Source: Hyphomicrobiaceae bacterium (GTDB taxonomy: Bacteria > Pseudomonadota > Alphaproteobacteria > Rhizobiales > Hyphomicrobiaceae). From it: a DNA stretch of 43,527 bases. The stretch's first letter is position 1. Each line of letters opens with the position of its first letter. Positions 9,591 to 16,189 of the stretch are shown in pieces. The notes below the pieces were generated by a model. It did not search any database and was not told the DNA's origin. It was given only the letters and a program-made list of their open reading frames with translations. Both the position numbers and the translations under genes were made by a program. The stretch covers positions 1 through 43,527 of the forward strand of contig JANYHG010000012.1 in NCBI GenBank assembly GCA_025359165.1, given 5' to 3'.

Positions 9591-9635
9591 GTTGCGGGCA
9601 TCAGTCCCTTTGAACGTCAACCCCGGTACCTCACC

Positions 9636-10970
9636 ATGACCACGGCCCAAGCATTCTCCACGATCCGTCCCCTGCCGCGTGCACCAGCCGAGTTGCCACC
9701 GCCACCCGTCACATCCACGCAGCGGATCGCACACGACGCGCGCCCCGTCGCCGGTTCGCCCGACGCCATCGCGGTGCGCCCACTCACAAGCCTCGCCGAC
9801 GTCTCGCGCGCGCATTGGGATGGCCTGTTTCCGGGGCGGATAGAAGGTTGGGACTACTTTCGCGCCTGTGAGATCGCCATGGCGACCGGTGAGGCGACTG
9901 GTGAGGCGACCGTGGCACTTGTCGCCGTCGTCGGCGATCTGCCCGTGGCCGCCCTGCTACTCTTCCGCACCAGCTACCGGCTCGACATGGAGGTGCCCAA
10001 CGCGTTGCGTCCGCTCGCCGGCCTCGTGGGTCGCGTGGCACCCGATCTGCTGCGGGTCGAAGTTTTGGGGCTAGGCTCGCCGCTGACCGAGGAGTGCCCG
10101 ATCGGGTTTCATCCCTCCCTATCGCCGTCCGCGCGCGCCGACGCGTTCGCAGCTTTGATCGACGCTGCGAACCGCCAGTCTGTGCTCGAAGGCATTTCAA
10201 TGCTCGCCTTGAAAGACGTCGCCGACGAGCATGTGGCGACGATTGATCCGGTTCTGATGCAGCGCGGTTTCCGCCGTGTTCCCACACTTCCCGTCGCCAC
10301 CTTGCATCTGCCCTTCAAGCATGAAGACGAATACCTGGCGACACTCTCACCCAATATGCGCCGGGATTTGCGGCGCAAGATGAAAAGCGTCGGCGGCAAG
10401 GTCACGGTCGAGGTTTGCCATTCGATCCGAGGTATCGAAGACGAGGTCGCAGCGTTGTTCGATGAGACGAAGGCCAGAAGCAAGGTCGATTACGACGGCT
10501 TCGACGACGTGCCTCAAGCCTATTTCCGCGCCGTCGTCGAGAGCCTTGGCGACAGCGCATTGATCGTCTTATGCCGGGTCGATGGCGTGCTCGCCGGTTT
10601 CAGCCTGTCGCTGATCGAGCGTAACCGTGTGATCGGCAAGTATGTCGGAATGCGCTACCCGCTGGCGCGCGAGCACGATGTCTACTTCATCAATTGGATG
10701 ACCGTGGTTCGCTATTGCATCGCGCACGGCATCACCTGGCTGCAAGCCGGGCAGACGACGTACAAGCAGAAGTTCCGGCTCGGCTGCCAACTCAAGCGGT
10801 CGTGGGTGTATTTCAAACATCGCGGACGCATCCTGGGCCCGGTCGTGCGCTCGGTCGGCAAGCAGTTGAGATTCGATCTCCTCGACCCCGACCTCGCGGG
10901 CCAAACCGACGCGCTCCCCTATCTCGAACCCACCGCTGCGTCTTTGACGACGCGAGTGCCTCTTACCTGA
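9636..10970 (+). CDS. GNAT-fold N-acyltransferase (FemAB/Acetyltransf_6-like)
   Basis: A 444-residue protein with a Pro-rich N-terminal 45 residues and then two GNAT-like halves. The second half has the features of the FemAB-related acyltransferases: NMRRDLRRKMKSVGGKV, then VVESLGDSALIVLCRVDGVLAGFSLSL, and YKQKFRLGCQLKRSW near the C terminus. Such enzymes transfer acyl or aminoacyl groups in envelope synthesis; some bacterial lipid N-acyltransferases share this fold. It sits alone behind its own TGTTTC-N4-GGAACA site and is followed by the DevAB-like genes under another copy, so a role in making an exported lipid or envelope compound is my inference. A 12-base tandem duplication lies near residue 85. 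Confidence 0.8.
   Translation: MTTAQAFSTIRPLPRAPAELPPPPVTSTQRIAHDARPVAGSPDAIAVRPLTSLADVSRAHWDGLFPGRIEGWDYFRACEIAMATGEATGEATVALVAVVGDLPVAALLLFRTSYRLDMEVPNALRPLAGLVGRVAPDLLRVEVLGLGSPLTEECPIGFHPSLSPSARADAFAALIDAANRQSVLEGISMLALKDVADEHVATIDPVLMQRGFRRVPTLPVATLHLPFKHEDEYLATLSPNMRRDLRRKMKSVGGKVTVEVCHSIRGIEDEVAALFDETKARSKVDYDGFDDVPQAYFRAVVESLGDSALIVLCRVDGVLAGFSLSLIERNRVIGKYVGMRYPLAREHDVYFINWMTVVRYCIAHGITWLQAGQTTYKQKFRLGCQLKRSWVYFKHRGRILGPVVRSVGKQLRFDLLDPDLAGQTDALPYLEPTAASLTTRVPLT
9882..9911 (+). repeat. 12-base tandem repeat inside the acyltransferase gene
   Basis: GCGACCGGTGAG is followed by GCGACTGGTGAG and then GCGACC, giving ATGEATGEAT in the protein. The unit is a multiple of three, so the frame is kept. 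Confidence 0.7.
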
Positions 10971-10997
10971 CGTCGCTCGTAACAATCGCGCCCACCC

Positions 10998-11038
10998 TGT
11001 TCCACCCGGAACAGCGCACCTTACCGACGCTGCGTAAG
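10998..11038 (+). promoter_or_regulatory. CRP-type palindrome and promoter, DevAB-like operon (site B)
   Basis: TGTTCC-ACCC-GGAACA at 10998-11013 is a perfect match in both half-sites and is followed by GCGC. The -10-like element CGTAAG begins exactly 20 bases after GGAAC (11033-11038). A transcript would start near 11045, putting the palindrome centre near -40. The first gene starts at 11076. Confidence 0.75.
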
Positions 11039-11042
11039 GTGC
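11016..11042 (+). repeat. Inverted repeat covering the -10 region of the DevAB-like promoter
   Basis: GCACCTTAC and GTAAGGTGC are perfect 9-base complements separated by 9 bases. The right arm contains the predicted -10 (CGTAAG). It could be an operator for a second regulator acting on promoter B. Confidence 0.5.
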
Positions 11043-11075
11043 TCTGACAACAAGCAGACACAGGGGTTCAGGACC

Positions 11076-11990
11076 ATGCTGGCACGCCTTAATTCGACAG
11101 TAAGCTGGGACGGCAATCTCGGCGGCATCACGCGGCAGCCCTGCCGGATGCAACCCATTCTGGAAGCGCGCGGCATCACCAAGGTGCTCGGCGTTCCCGG
11201 TGCCGAGAACAAAGTGCTCAAAGGTATCGATCTGGCGCTGATGCCGGGCGAACTGACGCTTCTGATGGGTCCGTCGGGCAGCGGCAAGACAACGCTGCTC
11301 TCGATCCTCGGTTGCATTCTGACGCCGACCGATGGGCAATTGACCATCGCCGGCGAGACCGCGACCGGGCTCAGCGCCGACGGCCTCGCCGACCTCAGGC
11401 GCGGTCATGTCGGGTTCGTCTTCCAATCCTACAATTTGTTCCCCACGCTGACGGCAGTCGAAAATGTCATGCTGGCACTGGAACTGCGCGGCACGCCGCC
11501 GGGTGACGTCAAGAGCCTCGCGGCCGAGGCCATCGCCGCCGTCGGTCTGTCACATCGGGCGGGTGCCTTCCCGAGCCGAATGAGCGGCGGCGAGAAGCAG
11601 CGTGTGGCGATCGCCCGGGCGCTGGCCGGTTCGCCATCGGTGGTGCTGGCGGATGAGCCGACCGCGGCGCTCGACAGCGAGAACGGCAAAGCCGTCATGG
11701 CCTTGCTCGCCGAAGCGGCCAAAGACCCCACGCGTGCCGTGCTCGCCGTCACTCATGATCACCGCACTCTCGCCTACGCCGACCGGATAATCTCCATCGA
11801 GGACGGTCGCATCGCCGGTGACGAGCGCCCGAAGCTGGCCGCCGCCGCCAAAGCCCGGACCAGAAGCGCTAACCACGCCACCGATGCACCTCCGGAGGCG
11901 TCCAAGCCGTCCAAGCCGCGCAAGTCACGCAAATCCGCTGCTGCCGCAAACCCGTCAATCCCCTGCCAAAGGACCGTCTCCAATGTTTAA
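11076..11990 (+). CDS. ABC exporter ATPase, DevA/LolD-like
   Basis: A 304-residue ATPase with Walker A GPSGSGKTT (65-73), signature MSGGEKQRVAIARAL and Walker B VVLADEPTAALD. It belongs to the MacB/LolD/DevA group that works with FtsX-type permeases. The last 45 residues (Lys/Pro/Ser/Ala-rich) extend beyond the usual domain. The ATG at 11076 has AGGA close upstream; a second in-frame ATG at 11151 begins the conserved domain. The gene overlaps the adaptor gene by 8 bases. The likely permease partner is at 16190, over 3 kb away under separate control. In cyanobacteria the DevBCA exporter moves glycolipids; cargo here is unknown. Confidence 0.92.
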   Translation: MLARLNSTVSWDGNLGGITRQPCRMQPILEARGITKVLGVPGAENKVLKGIDLALMPGELTLLMGPSGSGKTTLLSILGCILTPTDGQLTIAGETATGLSADGLADLRRGHVGFVFQSYNLFPTLTAVENVMLALELRGTPPGDVKSLAAEAIAAVGLSHRAGAFPSRMSGGEKQRVAIARALAGSPSVVLADEPTAALDSENGKAVMALLAEAAKDPTRAVLAVTHDHRTLAYADRIISIEDGRIAGDERPKLAAAAKARTRSANHATDAPPEASKPSKPRKSRKSAAAANPSIPCQRTVSNV

Positions 11991-13017
11991 ATCAATCGCC
12001 ATATTGTGTGGCGTCGGCACCGTCGGCCTCGCCGGTTTCGGCGGCTACGTGCTGGCCGCTCGCCCTCTGCACGCCTCTGCCGCCGAAATAACAGCTAACG
12101 CGACACCGAAAGCCCCGGCCTGGCAGATCGCATCCATCGGGCGCACCGAGCCGAGATACGGCGAAATCCGCATTTCCCCGACCGTGCCCGGCCGCATCGC
12201 GCAAAGCTTCGTGCAGGCAAACGACAGGGTCGAGGAGGGCGACGTGCTGCTGCGGCTCGAAGACGACGAGGCGCGCTTCCGTCTCGTCTCGGCCGAAGCG
12301 GAAGCCGCCGTCCGCCGCCGCGAGCGTGACGCCCAACCGGTCGCGGTCGGTCGCGAAGACATCAAACGGATTGAAGATCTCCTCTACTCCGCCGAGCGGA
12401 GCGCCACGGGCGCGCGGTTCGAACTGGACTTCGTTCTCGGTGCCCGACGCGCTGGCGACAGCGACAAAGCCGTGGCATCGGCACGCAAGCGGCTGGTCGA
12501 AGCACGCGAGCGTGTGCAGCGAGAACGGGCGGCGCTCGGAGCCGCACTCGCCAAACCGGGCCTTGCTGCCCCGACGCGGCTGGAGGCGGCCTTCACGGCC
12601 GCACGCGCCGACGTCTCGGTCGCCGAAACGATGCTCGACAAAACCCGCATCCGGGCCGCGTCGGCAGGCACGATTTTACAAATATCGGGCAAGGTCGGCG
12701 AAACCGTCGGTCCCTCGATGGATCACCCCCTGCTCGTCATGGGTGATGTCTCGGCAATGCGCGTCGTCGCCGAAGTCGACGAGACGGATGCCGCCAAGGT
12801 GCGGCTCGGACAATCCGTGTTCGTCCGCACCGATACCTACCCCGGCCGGGATTTCGAAGGCAAAGTCACGGCCGTTGCGCCATCGTTGGCCCAGCCCCGC
12901 ATCGGCCAACGCGGGCCACGCCGGCCGACCGACGTCGAAGTCCTCGAAGTCACCATTCTGCTCGATGGTTCGGTGCCATTGCTGACCGGCATGAGAACGG
13001 AGGTGTTTTTTCGTTGA
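11983..13017 (+). CDS. HlyD/DevB-like periplasmic adaptor of an ABC exporter
   Basis: A 344-residue membrane fusion protein with an N-terminal membrane anchor (about residues 3-26), a lipoyl half motif (ISPTVPGRIAQSFVQANDRV), a long Arg/Ala/Glu-rich coiled coil (about 95-225), and a second lipoyl half with beta-barrel (TRIRAASAGTILQISGKVG-like). This matches DevB adaptors that connect a DevC permease and DevA ATPase to an outer-membrane duct. The ATG at 11983 lies inside the last codons of the ATPase gene; AAAGGA is 10 bases upstream. An intrinsic terminator follows 33 bases after the stop, so the transcription unit holds only these two genes. Confidence 0.9.
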   Translation: MFKSIAILCGVGTVGLAGFGGYVLAARPLHASAAEITANATPKAPAWQIASIGRTEPRYGEIRISPTVPGRIAQSFVQANDRVEEGDVLLRLEDDEARFRLVSAEAEAAVRRRERDAQPVAVGREDIKRIEDLLYSAERSATGARFELDFVLGARRAGDSDKAVASARKRLVEARERVQRERAALGAALAKPGLAAPTRLEAAFTAARADVSVAETMLDKTRIRAASAGTILQISGKVGETVGPSMDHPLLVMGDVSAMRVVAEVDETDAAKVRLGQSVFVRTDTYPGRDFEGKVTAVAPSLAQPRIGQRGPRRPTDVEVLEVTILLDGSVPLLTGMRTEVFFR

Positions 13018-13050
13018 GCCATCACCGAAACGTGCGTCCCACCCCTGACT

Positions 13051-13078
13051 GGCGGCCTCACACGAGGCCGCCTTTTTT
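13051..13078 (+). terminator. Rho-independent terminator after the DevAB-like operon
   Basis: Perfect 9-base stem GGCGGCCTC/GAGGCCGCC with loop ACAC, followed by six T. It closes the operon ending at 13017. Confidence 0.92.
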
Positions 13079-13136
13079 GTTTAATGCATTAAACACCGGA
13101 TCATCAGAAAAATTTAAAAAACCAGATTTGCAAATC
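13079..13136. repeat. AT-rich block with two perfect palindromes
   Basis: GTTTAATG/CATTAAAC (13079-13094, 16 bases) and GATTTG/CAAATC (13125-13136, 12 bases) lie in an AT-rich stretch just upstream of CRP-type site C. They may be operators, an UP-like element, or chance in AT-rich DNA. Confidence 0.4.
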
Positions 13137-13151
13137 AAAAAATTGCTTCGT

Positions 13152-13192
13152 TGTTTCCCCGGGAACAGTGCGTCTCATCCGCTCGGCGTAAT
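13152..13192 (+). promoter_or_regulatory. CRP-type palindrome and promoter, small protein/DUF2147 unit (site C)
   Basis: TGTTTC-CCCG-GGAACA at 13152-13167, followed by GTGC. The -10-like CGTAAT (13187-13192) begins exactly 20 bases after GGAAC. The first start codon downstream is at 13255. Confidence 0.75.
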
Positions 13193-13254
13193 GTCTAGTC
13201 ATCGAGTGCAAACACCTCGCGCACTCACAATCCGCCCTTCAAAGGAGACCGAAA

Positions 13255-13434
13255 ATGCAGCCGATCGCCACCCTCATGCACGCTCTTTCGTCGCCTGCCG
13301 ATTACACCTTCGACTGGCGGGACGGCGAGTTGTTCATTGAGCCCAAAGTGAACATACCAGCCACCGGTCATCACCAGAGGGTGCACCAGACCCTCGTGCA
13401 AGGCTCGAACAGAAAATCCACCGCGACTGCTTAA
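13255..13434 (+). CDS. Small protein of 59 residues, unknown function
   Basis: The ATG at 13255 is preceded by AAAGGAG at a good distance and by promoter site C, and the frame runs 59 codons to TAA at 13432. The protein starts MQPIATLMHALSSPADYTFDW, has no signal peptide or membrane helix, an acidic/aromatic centre (DWRDGELF) and a basic, His/Gln/Ser-rich C terminus. I recognise no family. It precedes the DUF2147 gene by 38 bases and is probably co-transcribed with it. Its signals are better than expected for a chance frame, though a leader-peptide role is also possible. Confidence 0.65.
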   Translation: MQPIATLMHALSSPADYTFDWRDGELFIEPKVNIPATGHHQRVHQTLVQGSNRKSTATA

Positions 13435-13472
13435 ATCCACTTATCGACCCATCACCAATCAGGAGCATCACG

Positions 13473-13889
13473 ATGCACACCGCCATCAAGAATTCCCTTC
13501 TCGCCCTGGCATTTTTTGCAAATACTGGCATCGCTTCGCGTGCCATCGCAGGTGGGCAGCCCACCGGCATATGGCTCGACCATACCGGTCGCGGTGCCGT
13601 CCAGATCAGCGACTGCGGCGGCAATTTGTGTGGCCGCATCGTCTGGATCAAAGACCGAAAGAACGGCAGCGTGTGCGGCACGCAGGTTATCGGCGACGCA
13701 AAACCGATCGCCGGCGGCAAATGGGATGGCGGCTGGATCCTGGACGTCGACGACGACCGGAAATACAAAGTCGAGATCACGCCCCTGAGCAACGGTAATC
13801 TGCAGGTCATGGGGTACATGGGGTCGAAAATGCTCAGCGAAACTATGATCTGGACGCGTGCGCCGACCGACACCAAGACGTGCGCCTGA
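13473..13889 (+). CDS. DUF2147-family secreted protein
   Basis: A 138-residue protein with an N-terminal signal peptide (hydrophobic LLALAFFANTGIA, cleavage probably after IAGG or RAIA). The mature part shows the DUF2147 pattern: PTGIWLDHTGRGAVQISDCGGNLCGRIVWI, then GKWDGGWILDVDDDRKY. The family is a small lipocalin-like beta barrel; its molecular role is not established. Cys residues at the GGNLCG and GSVCG positions could pair. AGGAG lies upstream of the ATG. It is the second gene of the unit driven by promoter C and is followed by a strong terminator. Confidence 0.85.
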   Translation: MHTAIKNSLLALAFFANTGIASRAIAGGQPTGIWLDHTGRGAVQISDCGGNLCGRIVWIKDRKNGSVCGTQVIGDAKPIAGGKWDGGWILDVDDDRKYKVEITPLSNGNLQVMGYMGSKMLSETMIWTRAPTDTKTCA

Positions 13890-13909
13890 TTCAATATCAG
13901 CCGACATTC

Positions 13910-13949
13910 AAAACGTCCCTCGATGCCTCCGGGCATGGAGGGACGTTTT
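13910..13949 (+). terminator. Rho-independent terminator after the DUF2147 gene
   Basis: Long hairpin: AAAACGTCCCTC pairs with GAGGGACGTTTT (12 bases), continued by an inner ATGCC/GGCAT stem after one G-G mismatch, loop TCCG. The flanking A and T runs suggest it can work in both directions. Confidence 0.9.
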
Positions 13950-14012
13950 CGTTCGTATTATCGACACCGCATCAAATACTTTACTCATTTATTTTTTTCG
14001 ATAATTCTTCCG

Positions 14013-14053
14013 TGTTCCATTCGGAACAGCGCCGCCGCCCCGCTCCGCCTAGG
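14013..14053 (+). promoter_or_regulatory. CRP-type palindrome and promoter, alpha/beta hydrolase gene (site D)
   Basis: TGTTCC-ATTC-GGAACA at 14013-14028 matches perfectly in both half-sites and is followed by GCGC. CCTAGG (14048-14053) occupies the -10 position, 20 bases after GGAAC. The DNA just upstream is AT-rich. The ATG is at 14091. Confidence 0.75.
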
Positions 14054-14090
14054 TTTCAATCCATAGAGGGTTCAAACAGCGGAGCGCGTC

Positions 14091-14948
14091 ATGACACAGC
14101 AGAATTCGACCTACCGGATCGCAGGCGGGCGCACCGGCGTGCTGTTGATCCATGGCATGTGCGGGACCCCCGCCGAAATGCGCTTCGTCGCCAACGGCAT
14201 CGCGCGGGCCGGGTATACGGTGCATTGCCCGCAGATTTCCGGCCAGTGCGGCAGCGAGGCCAACGTGAAGGCCGCGACCTGGCAGGATTGGTACGCCTGC
14301 GCCGAACAGGCGCTCGACGAGCTGCGCCGCGAGTGTGACGTCGTCATCGTCGGCGGACTTTCGAGCGGCGCGGTGCTGGCGCTGCTGCTCGCCGCCAACC
14401 GCCCTCGAGATGTTCAGGCCCTCACCCTTTTCGCGCCGACGTTATGGCTCAACGGTTGGACCATTCCCTGGTACGCGCGGTTGTTTCGGATCGTCAATCA
14501 GAAATTCCTCGCCAATCTGATCGACTTTCCGGACCGCCACCCGCACGGGATCAAGGATGCGCGCATTCGCGAGTTCATCAAGGCAGCGCTGCAGAGCAGC
14601 GATACGACTGTCGCCGGCTTGCCGAACACACCTGGTGGAGCTGTCCTCGAACATCGATGGCTGGTGCAGGCGCTGATGAAGGTGGTGTCCACCATCCGCC
14701 AGCCCACACTCATCCTGCATCCCCGCGAAGACGATTATGCCGCGCTCAGCAATCTCACCTATCTCCAGCGCAACCTCGCGGGAATGGTCGATACCGTCGT
14801 GCTCGACGATAGCTATCACATCGTGACGATCGACCGGCAGCGTCACGTCGTCGTCGAACGCAGCGCCGCTTTCATCGCCCGCGTCGCGCAACAGTTTGCA
14901 ACGCCCGCTACACGGACCACGGACATCTCAGGCGTGCGCGCAGCCTGA
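14091..14948 (+). CDS. Alpha/beta hydrolase, carboxylesterase/lipase-like
   Basis: A 285-residue cytosolic alpha/beta hydrolase resembling Est30-type carboxylesterases or monoacylglycerol lipases. Visible elements are the oxyanion strand LLIHGMCGTPAEM, nucleophile Ser91 in GGLSSG, an acid residue in LHPREDD (Asp214 or 215) and the catalytic His243 in SYHIVTID. Between strands 6 and 7 is a hydrophobic cap (WTIPWYARLFRI). No signal peptide is seen. GGAG precedes the ATG. It is monocistronic behind CRP-type site D. In context it may cleave an acyl or ester bond in the lipid-like compound handled by the neighbouring acyltransferase and exporter; that is inference. Confidence 0.87.
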   Translation: MTQQNSTYRIAGGRTGVLLIHGMCGTPAEMRFVANGIARAGYTVHCPQISGQCGSEANVKAATWQDWYACAEQALDELRRECDVVIVGGLSSGAVLALLLAANRPRDVQALTLFAPTLWLNGWTIPWYARLFRIVNQKFLANLIDFPDRHPHGIKDARIREFIKAALQSSDTTVAGLPNTPGGAVLEHRWLVQALMKVVSTIRQPTLILHPREDDYAALSNLTYLQRNLAGMVDTVVLDDSYHIVTIDRQRHVVVERSAAFIARVAQQFATPATRTTDISGVRAA

Positions 14949-14979
14949 TTTACCCGACAACGGACAAATCCCGCCGGCC

Positions 14980-15020
14980 TGTTCCGTACGGGACAGCGGA
15001 ACCGCGCCGCTGCGGCCATG
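14980..15020 (+). promoter_or_regulatory. CRP-type palindrome and promoter, Gly/Lys-rich secreted protein gene (site E)
   Basis: TGTTCC-GTAC-GGGACA at 14980-14995, one mismatch in the right half, followed by GCGG. The -10-like element is poor (GCCATG at the standard spacing, CCATGA one base later). The ATG is at 15077. Confidence 0.6.
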
Positions 15021-15076
15021 ATCCCTCTCACACATCCAGCCCCACGCAGCCGCGCTGCAAATCGGAGGAAATCGCC

Positions 15077-16105
15077 ATGAAAAACCTGATGAAAACTTTG
15101 GTCACCTTGAGTGCAACGGCAGCTCTGCTCGCGGCAAGTCCGGCATTCGCACGCGGCGGCGGCGGTGGCAGCGGCGGGCATGGTGGCGGCGGCCACTCGT
15201 TCTTCGCCGGATCGTCTTCGCATAGCGCCATGAGTTTTGTCAGTCACGACAGGTCGCCCGCGCTCCGCTCAGCAACACACGCCCCGTCGACGAAATCAGT
15301 GGCATCAAAAGAAAAGCATCGCGACGACCGCACGCATCGGCAGCCTAACTCGGAAAGCAAGGTGGTCCGGGAGCACCACGCGCGAAAGGTCGAACCCAAG
15401 AAGGTCGAATCTACAAAACTCAAAGTCGAGAAACTCAAAGTCGACACCCTCAAGATCGTAAAAATCACTCCAAAGCCGGCGACGCTCGTCAAGCACGTCA
15501 CGCCCGCGCTGAAACTGACGGATCGCCACTACGCTCGCGCGCTGCTGGCGGATAAAAAGGGACGCCATTACGATGCCCTGAAGAAGGGTTGGACCGACGG
15601 CAAGGGCCACTGGTGGTATGGGCGCTTCGCTTGGGTGTATATCGACGACGTCTGGTATTACGGCAATTCGCGTTGGACTTTCGCAGACGGCGACTGGTCG
15701 TGCGACGACACGCTTCTGGCGGTAAAGCCGACACGATCGATTGCGATCGAGGCACGATCCACTCCGGCATCCGCGCCCCCGATGGCGAAAACCGAACCGG
15801 CAATCGAGACGTCACTTGCGCAAGCGGCGTCACAGCCGATCAAGCGGCCCGACGCGGCAAGCAAGCTGCCGGCGACCGAGACTCCACGAGGCCAGTTGCA
15901 GCCGACCAGCGCGAAAGTTACGAGGTCTGAACTCCCCGGAATCGAATCCACCGCGCTGGCAATACCGACCGTCGCCACCGACAATCCGGTCGACGCCGCT
16001 CAGACTGTCGCACCTGTCGAGGCCGCTCAAACCGCAGGACCCGTCGAATGCAAGCGGTTTCTGCCGAACCTGTCCATGACCATCTCGGTCCCGTGTTCGC
16101 AATAA
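15077..16105 (+). CDS. Secreted Gly/His- and Lys-rich protein ending in a CxxFLPN...VPCS motif
   Basis: A 342-residue protein of unknown family. A clear signal peptide (cleavage near SPAFA, residue 25) is followed by a Gly/His-rich stretch, a strongly basic region with Lys-Val repeats (KVEPKKVES, KLKVEKLKVD; about 95-140), an aromatic section (GHWWYGRFAWVYIDDVWYYG, about 178-197) and a low-complexity Ala/Pro/Thr/Glu tail. The last 20 residues carry two cysteines in CKRFLPNLSMTISVPCS. The same motif occurs in the protein at 18848. GGAGG precedes the ATG. The basic repeats suggest binding to an acidic surface polymer or lipid, and the cysteines a disulfide-closed hairpin; both are inferences. 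Confidence 0.75.
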   Translation: MKNLMKTLVTLSATAALLAASPAFARGGGGGSGGHGGGGHSFFAGSSSHSAMSFVSHDRSPALRSATHAPSTKSVASKEKHRDDRTHRQPNSESKVVREHHARKVEPKKVESTKLKVEKLKVDTLKIVKITPKPATLVKHVTPALKLTDRHYARALLADKKGRHYDALKKGWTDGKGHWWYGRFAWVYIDDVWYYGNSRWTFADGDWSCDDTLLAVKPTRSIAIEARSTPASAPPMAKTEPAIETSLAQAASQPIKRPDAASKLPATETPRGQLQPTSAKVTRSELPGIESTALAIPTVATDNPVDAAQTVAPVEAAQTAGPVECKRFLPNLSMTISVPCSQ

Positions 16106-16121
16106 GCAGTCCGCCCGCACA

Positions 16122-16148
16122 GCCATGGCCTTCAAATAGGGCCATGGC
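16122..16148 (+). repeat. Inverted repeat between the secreted-protein and permease genes
   Basis: GCCATGGCC and GGCCATGGC, perfect 9-base arms with a 9-base loop, no T run. It could be a partial terminator or an mRNA-processing stem separating the two genes, since the permease has no CRP-type site of its own. Confidence 0.5.
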
Positions 16149-16189
16149 GTCCCGGAACGAGACCTCGATCACCCTGCGAAGGAAACGCC

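Noticed and set aside
16150-16160. CCCGGAACGAG upstream of the permease as another CRP-type site
   Set aside because: There is no TGTTCC half at the required distance.
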